DNA of 64,000 bases from Candidatus Saccharibacteria bacterium UBA2952 (GCA_002348605.1 DEBQ01000002.1:62001-126000); one strand, 5' to 3'; shown: positions 7,072 to 14,974, counted from the first letter of the stretch. Notes: generated from the sequence alone by a model not told the origin. Translations and numbers: made by a program.

Positions 7072-9204
7072 GTGGATCACTCACAGCACAATCACCAGCA
7101 TCATAGTCACGAGCACGGCACTTCCGCTACGCAATATGTTTGCCCGATGCACCATGACGTAACTTCCGACAAGCCTGGCATGTGCCCAAAGTGCCACATG
7201 GCGCTCGAAAAGGTGAAGCAAAAGCCAGTCAAGCACAGCCACGAGCACGACAAGCACGCTGGACACAATCCCAATATGTTCAAGCAGAAGTTTTGGCTGA
7301 GTCTGCTGTTAACCATACCGACTCTCGTCTTCTCGCACACGGTACAAAGTTGGTTCGGGCTCAATTTCATGTTCACCGGTAGCGAGTATATCCCGGCCAT
7401 ATTCGGTACAATCATTTTTCTTTATGGCGGACTAGTGTTTCTTAAGAGCGCCAGGGGAGAATTGGCGGCTCGCCAACCTGGCATGATGACGCTTATCTCG
7501 ATGGCGATATCCGTTGCCTTCGTTTATAGCCTACTTGTCACACTGAAGATTGTCAGTGGTATGGACTTCTGGTGGGAGTTGGCAACACTGGTGACGATCA
7601 TGCTGCTAGGCCACTGGCTTGAAATGGCGTCTGTGCAGAACGCACAGGGGGCGCTCAACGAGCTTGCGAAATTATTGCCAGACGAAGCCGAGGTAGTTGA
7701 CGGTGACACGACGAAAAAAGTATTGATTAGTGAGCTGCGGGTCGGTGATTTGCTGCTGGTGCGACCAGGTGCCCAGGTGCCGGTCGATGGCGTTGTCATA
7801 AAGGGATCATCCGAAGTTAATGAGTCTATGCTGACCGGTGAATCGAAACCCGTCGCAAAGAATCCTGATAGCGAGGTCATCGGCGGTACTATCAATACCA
7901 GCGGCGCACTAACGATAAAGGCGACAAAGGTCGGTGGCGATACAGCCCTAGCCGGCATCATGAAGCTTGTCGAGGATGCACAGACAAGCAAGTCGAATAC
8001 TCAAATTCTTGCCGATAAAGCTGCGTTTTACCTGACGTTTATCGCGCTCGGTGCGGCGTTTATTACGTGGATCGCGTGGTGGGTGGCAGGTGCGTCAGCG
8101 GGATTTATCTTAGAGCGTATCGTCACTGTTCTAGTGATTGCTTGTCCACATGCTCTTGGACTTGCCGTGCCGCTGGTGACGGCTATCTCGACGACGCTCG
8201 CTGCTAAGAACGGTCTGCTTGTTCGTGAGCGTATGGCGCTCGAAGCGGCACGAAACATCGACGTGGTGTTGTTTGATAAGACGGGCACGCTTACCAAGGG
8301 CGAACAAGGCGTCGTAGATATTATCGCAAAAGACACATTCCGCACACTAAGCATCGCAGCTGCCCTTGAGCGCGAATCCGAGCATCCGATTGCCAAGGCT
8401 ATTTTCCAACATGCACGCAGTCAAAACGTGCCGGAAATTCACACTACTGACTTTTCAGCACTTTCCGGCCGTGGCGTACGAGCGACGATCGACGGCAAGG
8501 CTGCCTATATCGGTGGCCCTCGGATCTTAGAGGAGCGTGCTGCTAGACTTGATTCTTCAATGAAGGCAGCGACACAGAAGGCCTCGGATGAGGGCAAGAC
8601 CGTGGTGTATGTCATTGAGGGACGAAACGTCCTAGGCGCAATCATGCTTGCGGACGTTATCCGGGAGGAATCCAAAGAAGCCGTCGCTTCGCTCCACGCT
8701 ACGGGTAAGCGCGTCGCTATGCTGACGGGTGACAGTAAGGGCGTGGCTGCATGGGTTGCTAAGGAACTTGGCATCAAAGAATACTTTGCGGAAGTGCTAC
8801 CAGAGCATAAAGCGGAAACCGTTAAGAGGCTTCAAGAAGATGGTAGTCGTGTGGCGATGGTTGGTGACGGCGTCAATGATGCTCCAGCTCTCACCCAAGC
8901 AGATATCGGTATTGCGATCGGAGCTGGGACCGATGTTGCTATAGAATCAGCCGGTATCGTGCTGGCAAGTAGTGATCCGCGTGGAGTTGCTAAAATCGTC
9001 ACGCTCTCGAAAAAGACCTACGGCAAGATGCTACAAAACCTTGCGTGGGCAACCGGCTATAATGCCTTGGCGATTCCGCTTGCGGCCGGTGTCACGTCTG
9101 CGCTCGGCTTCGTATTGTCACCGGCATTTGGTGCGGTATTGATGTCACTGTCTACCATCGTCGTTGCGATAAACGCGCAGTTTTTACGGAAAGTACGGTT
9201 ATAG
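7072..9204 (+). CDS. copB: CopB-type (CPH) P1B-ATPase, copper or silver exporter
   Basis: Heavy-metal P-type ATPase of 710 residues. The N-terminus is His-rich and carries a heavy-metal-binding domain (CPMHH and CPKCHMAL, about 24-46). After the first helices come TGES (actuator loop), the intramembrane metal motif CPH near 358 in place of CPC, the phosphorylation site DKTGTLTKG near 402, SEHP of the nucleotide site, and GDGVNDAPAL of the hinge. Late helices have GYNALA and MSLST. CPH with these motifs is the P1B-3/CopB class, linked to Cu(II), Cu(I) or Ag export. GTG 7072 follows the repressor stop directly, with GGGGAAAG as ribosome site. Confidence 0.94.
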   Translation: MDHSQHNHQHHSHEHGTSATQYVCPMHHDVTSDKPGMCPKCHMALEKVKQKPVKHSHEHDKHAGHNPNMFKQKFWLSLLLTIPTLVFSHTVQSWFGLNFMFTGSEYIPAIFGTIIFLYGGLVFLKSARGELAARQPGMMTLISMAISVAFVYSLLVTLKIVSGMDFWWELATLVTIMLLGHWLEMASVQNAQGALNELAKLLPDEAEVVDGDTTKKVLISELRVGDLLLVRPGAQVPVDGVVIKGSSEVNESMLTGESKPVAKNPDSEVIGGTINTSGALTIKATKVGGDTALAGIMKLVEDAQTSKSNTQILADKAAFYLTFIALGAAFITWIAWWVAGASAGFILERIVTVLVIACPHALGLAVPLVTAISTTLAAKNGLLVRERMALEAARNIDVVLFDKTGTLTKGEQGVVDIIAKDTFRTLSIAAALERESEHPIAKAIFQHARSQNVPEIHTTDFSALSGRGVRATIDGKAAYIGGPRILEERAARLDSSMKAATQKASDEGKTVVYVIEGRNVLGAIMLADVIREESKEAVASLHATGKRVAMLTGDSKGVAAWVAKELGIKEYFAEVLPEHKAETVKRLQEDGSRVAMVGDGVNDAPALTQADIGIAIGAGTDVAIESAGIVLASSDPRGVAKIVTLSKKTYGKMLQNLAWATGYNALAIPLAAGVTSALGFVLSPAFGAVLMSLSTIVVAINAQFLRKVRL

Positions 9205-9214
9205 AGGAGGGGGC

Positions 9215-10126
9215 ATGCACGAACATCATCATCACGACGAGGCACCAGTCATTGATCCGGCTACGCTCAATGACACTCAGGCGATCTGTCCGGTAACAGG
9301 CGATGTCGTCGTCAAAGCCGAGGCGGAAGCACTCGGCCACAGCCGCCAATATAATGGCCAGGCCTACTATCTCTGCTGCGCTACTTGCGTACAGTTGTTT
9401 GAAAAGAATCCTGAGAAATATACTCACCAGACCCACGATAGCGATACCCTTACGCTCATAAGTAAAGAGAATCTAGTGGATAATGTATGGGCGTTTCGGT
9501 TCGAGGCAGACGAGTCCATCTCATGGACGCCCGGACAATTCATTCGTGTTGAGTTATTTCATGAAAATGCAGACGGCGAAGGCACGAAACGGTGGTTTAC
9601 AATCTCATCGACGCCACACGATGGGTATATTCAAATTACAACCCGGGTTACCGATACTACATTCAAGCAGGCGCTAGTCGCGTTGCCGGTCGGCGGGACG
9701 ATGCGTCTTGTCGAGCAGCCCGATGGTGACTTCGTTTGGGAAGACAGCTCGCGACCGCTCGTGTTTATTGCCGGAGGAATCGGAATCACGCCGTTTTACA
9801 GTATGCTCAAAAGTCGCGGACACGGCGGCCAGCCCGTCAATGCGACACTGGTCTATAACGGACGAGACAATAATCTTCCGTTCATGGAAGAGCTGGAAGC
9901 GGCAGCCAATCGGCACACTGAATTCAAGGTTATCTATGTCATCGGCGAGCAGCTGAGTTTTGAGACGTTGTCCAAACAGGTGCCCGATATGACACATTCG
10001 CTTATCTATCTGTCGGGCCCCGAACCAATGGTTGAAGCGCTCGGCGAAGATTTGCTCAAAAACGGACTCTCTAGAGACAGTATCAAGCAAGATTTCTTTC
10101 CGAATTACACCTCTGAGAACTACTAA
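9215..10126 (+). CDS. YHS domain-ferredoxin/flavin reductase fusion
   Basis: Two-part soluble protein of 303 residues. Residues 1-72: a His-rich start (HEHHHHDE) and a YHS metal-binding domain (CPVTG at 25-29, YYLCCATC at 52-59). Residues 75-303: an FNR-type reductase with a flavin-binding motif (RWFTISSTP) and an NAD(P)-binding half (GGIGITPFYSML, LSGPEPMVEALG). It lacks a heme or [2Fe-2S] domain. A good GAGGAGG ribosome site lies 5 nt before ATG 9215, just after the ATPase. In this context a NAD(P)H-dependent metal reductase, for instance Cu(II) to Cu(I) before export, is a reasonable guess; electron transfer to another partner is the alternative. Confidence 0.88.
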   Translation: MHEHHHHDEAPVIDPATLNDTQAICPVTGDVVVKAEAEALGHSRQYNGQAYYLCCATCVQLFEKNPEKYTHQTHDSDTLTLISKENLVDNVWAFRFEADESISWTPGQFIRVELFHENADGEGTKRWFTISSTPHDGYIQITTRVTDTTFKQALVALPVGGTMRLVEQPDGDFVWEDSSRPLVFIAGGIGITPFYSMLKSRGHGGQPVNATLVYNGRDNNLPFMEELEAAANRHTEFKVIYVIGEQLSFETLSKQVPDMTHSLIYLSGPEPMVEALGEDLLKNGLSRDSIKQDFFPNYTSENY

Positions 10127-10151
10127 AAATCATAAGTGGTAAAATAGAATA

Positions 10152-10523
10152 GTGAAACGCTTATTTCGCGTAACAATGCCGATACTCCTCGCCGTACTGG
10201 TGAATCTCTTAACCTTGGGTGCGCACGGCTCAGCTATGGCGGCCAGTTCAAGTCACTCCACTGGAGGGATGAATCATGGATCGGTCACCAACTTGTCATG
10301 TATCTCCATATGCACTGCATCGGCTCCTGAGAAGCTGCGGGTCGTTGATAATCAGACTGAAAAAGATGACGACGACCAGATACCTCCATTTTACCTTGCC
10401 GACCAACAATCGATCGCTGAAGCATTCGACGAAAAACACTCCGGTCAGACAAAAGTCGCCGTCGCGCTCAGACCACCACCAGGGCCGCCGGCATACGTGC
10501 TCAATGCAGTCCTACGCTTCTGA
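10152..10523 (+). CDS. Small exported protein of the copper island
   Basis: A 123-residue secreted or lipid-free exported protein. It begins with a basic N-terminus and a hydrophobic signal segment (about 7-30, ending in AMA-A), followed by a short Met/His/Cys-bearing stretch (HSTGGMNHG, CISICTA) that could bind copper, then a polar acidic middle and a Pro-rich segment (RPPPGPP). The GTG start lies 6 nt after TAAAAT (10140-10145), so it may have its own leaderless promoter inside the island. No named family recognised; the location and metal-friendly residues suggest periplasmic or surface copper handling. Confidence 0.7.
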   Translation: MKRLFRVTMPILLAVLVNLLTLGAHGSAMAASSSHSTGGMNHGSVTNLSCISICTASAPEKLRVVDNQTEKDDDDQIPPFYLADQQSIAEAFDEKHSGQTKVAVALRPPPGPPAYVLNAVLRF

Positions 10524-10567
10524 GATTAGTTGATTCTTTCGAATTAGCTTAACTTAGGAGATTTATA

Positions 10568-11197
10568 ATGAGCAAACAAGTAATTATTGGTATCATAGCG
10601 GCCATTATCATCATAGCGGGCGCGAGTGTCTTTGCGCTGCGCGACACATTATTCCAGTCCTATGCGCCCGAAGCCGCTTCTCCGGCCGACACTTCATCGA
10701 GCACGTATAAGGAATATGCCGCCCTCAAGGGCGAGGCCTATGACAAAAGCTTCCTTGCAAACATGATCGCCCATCACCAAGGTGCGGTTGACATGGCCAA
10801 GCTCGCCCAGGAAAACGCCGGACACGCCGAGCTAAAAAGCATGGCTGACGATATCGTTAACACCCAAGAGAAAGAGATTACCGACATGAAAGCTTGGCAG
10901 TCGGCGTGGGGATACCCATCGACATCAGCTGATAGCATGATGGATCACTCGGCAATGGGCATGATGGATGACATGGCTGGTATGACCGCTGAACTCGAGG
11001 GCAAGACCGGTGACGAGTTTGACAAAGCCTTCATCGAACAGATGATCATGCATCACCAATCTGCAATCGACATGGCGGCTCCGGCTGAGAAGAACGCCTC
11101 TCATCAGGAAGTCAAAGACCTAGCCCGTGGCATCATTAGTGCCCAGACGGCTGAAATCAAGCAGATGAAGCAGTGGCAGACTGACTGGGGCTACTAA
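10568..11197 (+). CDS. Anchored DUF305 protein, two domains
   Basis: Exported protein of 209 residues with an N-terminal membrane anchor (about 5-24) and two four-helix DUF305 units (about 52-115 and 139-209). Each unit has the family signature: MIAHHQGAVDMA and MIMHHQSAIDMA, then WQSAWGY or WQTDWGY at the end. DUF305 proteins such as cyanobacterial CopM bind Cu(I) or Ag(I) through these His and Met residues. A Met/His-rich linker (MMDHSAMGMMDDMAGM) adds further possible ligands. AGGAG precedes the ATG. Its stop overlaps the next start as TAATG, so the DUF305 genes are coupled. Confidence 0.9.
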   Translation: MSKQVIIGIIAAIIIIAGASVFALRDTLFQSYAPEAASPADTSSSTYKEYAALKGEAYDKSFLANMIAHHQGAVDMAKLAQENAGHAELKSMADDIVNTQEKEITDMKAWQSAWGYPSTSADSMMDHSAMGMMDDMAGMTAELEGKTGDEFDKAFIEQMIMHHQSAIDMAAPAEKNASHQEVKDLARGIISAQTAEIKQMKQWQTDWGY

Positions 11198-11802
11198 TGA
11201 AGAAATTGCTAACAATCGGTACCCTGACGATTCTTAGCATCGGTGTGGCAGGCTGGTACTTATTCAAAGGCCAGCCCGCTGCAACGCCGGGTGCGCAGAG
11301 CATAACTACTCAGCAGAAGCAGCCGCTCGATCCTACGAAGCACGACTTTTTCGACGTAGACTTTTCTCAGAAAATGATCGTGCATCATCAACAGGGTGTC
11401 ATGCTTGCCGATACTGCCCTTGGTAGCTCAACGAATCAGAGCGTTCGATCGATGGCGGAAGAGATGAAAAAGCAACAAGCGGATGCAGAATCGCAGTACA
11501 AGGCATGGCTAAACGAATGGGGTGAGACATACACAAATCTAGCCGATTTTCCTCAGATGGACGGTCACGACATGTACCCGTCCTATCCAGGTTTAGTCTC
11601 CGCGGCTGAGCTCAGTAAATTGCAGTCTGCATCAAGTGGTGAAGTTGATACGCTTTTTATCGACCTTATGAAAAAGCACCACTCTGGGGGCATAGATTTG
11701 AGCGATATGAGTAGAAAACTTCAATTTGGGAAGTTGATTGAATTTAAGAATAAGGTAGCTGCCGATTACAAGGTGGAATTACGGGAAATGGATAAGGAAT
11801 AA
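11197..11802 (+). CDS. Anchored DUF305-like protein, divergent
   Basis: Second DUF305 paralogue, 201 residues, with one N-terminal transmembrane anchor (about 4-23). It keeps HH pairs in both halves (MIVHHQQGVMLADTA and LMKKHHSGGIDLSDMS), but the intervening residues and the terminal WG motifs are less regular, and several Met are lost. The sequence between the halves contains MDGHDMYPSYPG. Probably an outer-face metal binder with altered affinity or a structural partner of its neighbours. Translation is coupled to the preceding gene (TAATG). Confidence 0.85.
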   Translation: MKKLLTIGTLTILSIGVAGWYLFKGQPAATPGAQSITTQQKQPLDPTKHDFFDVDFSQKMIVHHQQGVMLADTALGSSTNQSVRSMAEEMKKQQADAESQYKAWLNEWGETYTNLADFPQMDGHDMYPSYPGLVSAAELSKLQSASSGEVDTLFIDLMKKHHSGGIDLSDMSRKLQFGKLIEFKNKVAADYKVELREMDKE

Positions 11803-11808
11803 GATTAT

Positions 11809-12477
11809 ATGAACTTAACAAAAAACAAGATATTTACTATTGTCATCATCGTCATGGTGATTGTGGCCGCAGTCGTATGGTACTTCGGGGTCATCGCGAT
11901 TAAACCGGAAAAAGTGACGACTGCGGACACCAAAGATACCGTAGCGACGACAGCTAAAACCGAAACGCCATCGAAAAGCAAATACGCCTCATTAAAAGGA
12001 GATGAGTTCGATGAGACATATATCGCTGAAATGATCGCCCACCACGAAGCTGCAGCCAGTATGTCGGAGCAAGCAATGTCTGTTGCTGCCCACGAACAGC
12101 TATTCAACCTCGCCAGTAACATCGTTCAGGTTCAATCGAATGAGATGATGCAGATGCGAGAGTGGCAAAAGGCCTGGGGGTTCGAGATTACGGCCAGCGG
12201 CGGACACATGAGTCACGGCGGTGGTGGTGCTGACATGGCCGGGGACATGGTCGAGATGATGAACAAGCTGAAAGGTTTAACCGGAGAGGCCTATGACGAA
12301 GAGTTCCTGAAGCAGATGATCCTCCACCACGAACAGGCGATTGAAATGTCGGTCGACGCTGATACGAACGCAAAGCGACAAGAAGTCAAAGACCTCGCAG
12401 CTGGCGTGATCAAGACCCAGACGGCCGAGATCAAGCAGATGAAGCAGTGGCAAAAAGAGTGGGGCTATGAATCCTAA
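11809..12477 (+). CDS. Anchored DUF305 protein, two domains
   Basis: Third DUF305 paralogue, 222 residues, N-terminal anchor at about 7-28 and two DUF305 units (about 62-125 and 155-222). Signatures are MIAHHEAAASMSEQAM and MILHHEQAIEMSVDA, with WQKAWGF and WQKEWGY ends. The linker GGHMSHGGGGADMAG is rich in His and Met. It is most similar to the first paralogue, so a local duplication is likely. The start is 7 nt after the previous stop without a clear ribosome site. The next gene begins inside its last codons (11-bp overlap). Confidence 0.9.
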   Translation: MNLTKNKIFTIVIIVMVIVAAVVWYFGVIAIKPEKVTTADTKDTVATTAKTETPSKSKYASLKGDEFDETYIAEMIAHHEAAASMSEQAMSVAAHEQLFNLASNIVQVQSNEMMQMREWQKAWGFEITASGGHMSHGGGGADMAGDMVEMMNKLKGLTGEAYDEEFLKQMILHHEQAIEMSVDADTNAKRQEVKDLAAGVIKTQTAEIKQMKQWQKEWGYES

Positions 12478-12976
12478 GTTTCTGTACGGCTTCATCGGCA
12501 TCCTGCTAGTCGGGTTCGCGGCCTTGGTAGTTGTCAGTAAGCAATCCGAACCACCGCGCCCCGGTATCGCTCATACGGACGAAGGTAGAAAGCATGTCGA
12601 ACGCAAAGACTACTCAGATAACGAACTGCCGACATCGGGTGACCATGCATCACCGGTTGCATGGGGAGTATATGAAACGCAGCAGCGCGACGACCAGCTG
12701 ATTCATAACCTGGAGCACGGTGGCATCGTCGTCACGTATCGGCCAGATATCCCATCAAGCCAACTAAACGACCTCAAGCGGCTGGTGTCAAAGCCCTATT
12801 CGGAACCCAAGTTCGCACCGACGAAAATCGTCCTCGCACCGCGCCCGGCTAATGAAGAAAGCATCGTCCTTTCTTCTTGGCAACGAAGCCAGTCCCTTGA
12901 TACGTACGATAAAGACCTTGTCATAAACTATGTAAAGCGTAATTTGGGTAAAAGCCCGGAACCACTGGCAGGCTGA
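12467..12976 (+). CDS. Anchored DUF3105 protein
   Basis: Exported protein of 169 residues with an N-terminal transmembrane segment (about 5-24) and a DUF3105 domain after residue 35. Family hallmarks are LPTSGDHASP, HNLEHGGIVVTY (near 82-93) and a conserved hydrophobic end. The domain has no established function; it is often found near DUF305 genes and oxidoreductases, and its invariant His residues are suited to metal binding. The ATG lies inside the end of the preceding DUF305 gene, so the two are translationally coupled. Function in copper handling is inference from the neighbourhood. Confidence 0.85.
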   Translation: MNPKFLYGFIGILLVGFAALVVVSKQSEPPRPGIAHTDEGRKHVERKDYSDNELPTSGDHASPVAWGVYETQQRDDQLIHNLEHGGIVVTYRPDIPSSQLNDLKRLVSKPYSEPKFAPTKIVLAPRPANEESIVLSSWQRSQSLDTYDKDLVINYVKRNLGKSPEPLAG

Positions 12977-12977
12977 T

Positions 12978-13373
12978 ATGAGTACGAAATTATTCATCAT
13001 AGCCATCAGTGTAATCGGGGTAGCGCTCATTGCTGGCGTATTCGTGTCGCTCAATCGATCCGCAACCGAGACGACTACGCCTTCGACAAGCACGGGCAGG
13101 ACCGACACTGTTTACACACTCGAAGATGTCAAAATACACGATTCAAAATCCAGTTGCTGGACGATAATCTCCGGATCGGTCTACGACATAACTAGCTACA
13201 TTCCTCGCCATCCAGGGGGTGAAGAAATCCTTCGTGCCTGCGGAACAGATGCAACAAGCCTCTTCACGATGCGCCGAACCAGTGACGGCGAGTCTGTCGG
13301 AAGTGGTAGTCCGCACAGTCCGAATGCTGAAGAGCAGCTAGAGAAATTGAAAATAGGAGAATTAGCTAGTTAG
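12978..13373 (+). CDS. Anchored cytochrome b5-like heme-binding protein
   Basis: Single-pass exported protein of 131 residues: anchor at about 5-26, Thr/Ser linker, then a cytochrome b5-like domain (about 45-131). The axial-ligand motif HPGG is at about 77-80 and a second His occurs in SGSPHSPNA, the expected place for the other heme ligand; Cys residues flank the fold. Such domains carry one electron. As the last gene of the copper island, it may pass electrons to or from copper or a DUF3105 partner outside the membrane. The same frame continues open for 48 codons past the TAG stop (see 13398-13520). Confidence 0.87.
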   Translation: MSTKLFIIAISVIGVALIAGVFVSLNRSATETTTPSTSTGRTDTVYTLEDVKIHDSKSSCWTIISGSVYDITSYIPRHPGGEEILRACGTDATSLFTMRRTSDGESVGSGSPHSPNAEEQLEKLKIGELAS

Positions 13374-13397
13374 CCTGAAGGACTGCATGTAGACGTT

Positions 13398-13520
13398 GTG
13401 CGCGAGTTGCTTGATATTAAAGAAGTAGCATCTGAAATAGGGCTAAAATTTCAAAAGTATCTTGAAACCGAAACTGATCTTGCAGGAATTGGCAAGTTCT
13501 TTGTTACAGATGAAGAATAG
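13398..13520 (+). CDS. Possible small protein or gene remnant
   Basis: A 40-codon frame from GTG to TAG with protein-like composition (KEVASEIGLKFQKYLETETD). It lies in the same frame as the upstream cytochrome b5 gene and is separated from it only by that gene's TAG and eight sense codons, with no ribosome site that I can see. It could be a decayed C-terminal domain, a read-through extension, or a minor microprotein. I recognise no family, and chance is not excluded. Confidence 0.25.
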   Translation: MRELLDIKEVASEIGLKFQKYLETETDLAGIGKFFVTDEE

Positions 13521-13645
13521 CCTTACTTCGACTGAATTAACGGAAGCCAGATGATACTATAGTTAGCTGCTGTGTCTCATCTGTCTCATTTCATGTACTA
13601 GACCCACATCCACAGCCAAGCATAAGCATTATTGAACTCTACAAT

Positions 13646-13672
13646 AAAATATGGCCGTATCGGCCATATTTT
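13646..13672. terminator. Bidirectional rho-independent terminator
   Basis: Perfect 12-bp stem, AAAATATGGCCG with its complement around TAT, with A-run on one side and T-run on the other, so it can end transcription from both directions. It lies 3 bases beyond the stop of the 28-residue basic protein on the minus strand and downstream of the copper island on the plus strand. Confidence 0.85.
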
Positions 13673-13675
13673 AAT

Positions 13676-13762
13676 TTACGCGTTCTTTTGATTGTTAGAT
13701 TTAAATTTGCGCTTACGTGCACGTTTTATATCGGCACTGTGCCTGTTTCTTTTCTTAGCCAT
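13676..13762 (-). CDS. 28-residue highly basic microprotein
   Basis: A complete miniature gene: -35 TTGTAA and -10 CATACT with a 17-bp spacer (13788-13816), GGAGG ribosome site (13767-13771) 4 nt before ATG, 28 codons, TAA, then a strong terminator. The peptide starts MAKKRNRHSADIK and has 13 Lys or Arg and one acidic residue, similar in character to very small ribosomal proteins or nucleic-acid-binding peptides, but I do not recognise a match. The regular expression signals make it more credible than its length suggests. Its role in RNA or ribosome binding is only a guess from charge. Confidence 0.65.
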   Translation of the reverse strand: MAKKRNRHSADIKRARKRKFKSNNQKNA

Positions 13763-13787
13763 TGATCCTCCAATCGGTCAAAGGCTT

Positions 13788-13816
13788 AGTATGAAGTATT
13801 GTCGAATTTTTTACAA
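13788..13816 (-). promoter_or_regulatory. Promoter of the basic microprotein
   Basis: TTGTAA (13816-13811) and CATACT (13793-13788) on the minus strand, spacer 17, giving a predicted start about 20 nt upstream of the ATG at 13762. Confidence 0.5.
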
Positions 13817-13862
13817 TATTTGTAGTATACTTAAAAAGTAACGTAAAGATCGTGAGGCTAAC

Positions 13863-14093
13863 ATTAACAACCGAATTAACAATTTCTTTAAGTCTAAAGA
13901 AGGTATTGGGTTACGTGTCCAGCTTATTGAGATGACTCACGATGAGAACTACAATACTCGAACAACGTATTCGACGAGCGATAAGGATGGGCTAACTTTT
14001 GTAGAAAAGCATATGAAATATATGAGCTTATATCCTAATCTAAACCATCAGCAATATATTTTAAATTTGAAGCTGAAAACACAAGTCAGATAA
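13863..14093 (+). CDS. Hypothetical 76-residue protein with possible ATT start
   Basis: Open frame of 76 codons ending TAA, rich in Asn, Lys and aromatic residues, starting NNRINNFFKSKEG and ending LNLKLKTQVR. No ATG, GTG or TTG exists near its beginning; GTGAGG lies 5 nt before an in-frame ATT at 13863, which may be the start. The first in-frame ATG, at 13932, would give 53 residues without a ribosome site. The codon use looks coding and the product looks globular, but I recognise no family. A decayed gene that lost its start is the main alternative. Confidence 0.45.
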   Translation: MNNRINNFFKSKEGIGLRVQLIEMTHDENYNTRTTYSTSDKDGLTFVEKHMKYMSLYPNLNHQQYILNLKLKTQVR

Positions 14094-14140
14094 ATTGAAG
14101 CTGGCAAGATTTTCCTGAAACACATCACCATTCCCAACCA

Positions 14141-14173
14141 CGAAAAAGGACGAGCACTTGCTGGTCTTTTTCG
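14141..14173 (+). terminator. Terminator-like hairpin
   Basis: Arms CGAAAAAGGAC and GTCTTTTTCG with one bulged base and a 12-nt loop, T-run in the right arm. It follows the 76-residue frame and precedes the promoter of the next gene. Confidence 0.5.
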
Positions 14174-14227
14174 TAGCAGAGTCGTGCTTTGAATACCCTA
14201 AAGTATTTCTTTGCTATACTTTATTTA

Positions 14228-14677
14228 ATGAACTCAAGTCAAACAAGAACCGTTCGACTAGCGAGGATAGCCCTTATCCTATCTATCATTCTTGTACCGA
14301 TCTTGCTCCTTTTTGGCATAATGGCAGCATTAAGCGGCTTGGACGGCATTAATCCTGAGAATCAAGGTAAGGTCGTTGTTTACCCAATCCCTGAGAACAC
14401 TGTTGTAGTTGTACAAGCGTTGTCGCTGATACTTGCACCGATAAGCGTAGGAGCAGTGGTAGTATCGATACTCAACTTAAAATTTAAAAAAAGTACGGTA
14501 AGTTGGAGTATTATCTGTTTCTTTATTTTTTCTCTTGGCTGGTGCGCTTTTGTTTCATGGGCACTAAGCCATGAGTATGTATCTGAAACACAAACGAATT
14601 CTTCTAAGTACAATACAAATGACCCACAAAACAACAGCGACGGATCATTAAAAATATACGACTACGACATCAACTAG
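14228..14677 (+). CDS. Hypothetical membrane protein
   Basis: About 149 residues from ATG 14228, chosen because TATACT (14215-14220) ends 7 nt earlier, giving a leaderless transcript; the TTG at 14189 lies upstream of that promoter. Three hydrophobic helices are visible (about 13-36, 60-85, 93-116), with a short basic N-terminus and a polar, Asn/Ser-rich tail ending in YDYDIN. The loop between helices one and two is about 25 residues. No family recognised. It is followed after 3 nt by another unknown gene, so they form a two-gene unit. Confidence 0.65.
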   Translation: MNSSQTRTVRLARIALILSIILVPILLLFGIMAALSGLDGINPENQGKVVVYPIPENTVVVVQALSLILAPISVGAVVVSILNLKFKKSTVSWSIICFFIFSLGWCAFVSWALSHEYVSETQTNSSKYNTNDPQNNSDGSLKIYDYDIN

Positions 14678-14680
14678 TTT

Positions 14681-14974
14681 ATGGTGCAAGAAAGATCTTA
14701 CCCTTCAGAAGAAAACTTAGGGAAGGAATGCGAATTCTGGCAGAGCTTCGAAGACAGTACGCAGAATAGATTGGCGCACATTGCTACTGGGTGTATTTTC
14801 CCCAAGTATGAAATGGAAGGAAGAACTAGCTGCGAAGGAATCATTGACGATGTGTGTTTATATCTCAAAGATCGCCGTATACCTAAGAGCCTGTCTGAAG
14901 AGCAGCTCAACGAATTACGATTTAGAATACCCGATGGAATAAACCGAGATTTGCCGCCTGGTGACGTGAGCTAA
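14681..14974 (+). CDS. Hypothetical protein
   Basis: A 97-residue soluble, acidic protein with four cysteines (CEFW, TGCIF, SCEG, DVCLY), no signal peptide and no membrane segment. The pattern of Trp, Cys and charged helices looks like a folded small domain, but I recognise no family. The ATG is 3 nt after the preceding stop and no strong ribosome site is seen, so translation probably depends on the upstream membrane protein. It converges with the next gene with a one-base gap. Confidence 0.55.
   Translation: MVQERSYPSEENLGKECEFWQSFEDSTQNRLAHIATGCIFPKYEMEGRTSCEGIIDDVCLYLKDRRIPKSLSEEQLNELRFRIPDGINRDLPPGDVS

Noticed and set aside
14104..14190. A 30-codon fragment (KHITIPNH, then GRALAGLF) that recalls the C-terminus of HicA toxins
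   Set aside because: It has no start codon, is preceded by an in-frame stop and overlaps a terminator-like hairpin; the resemblance is only a few residues.
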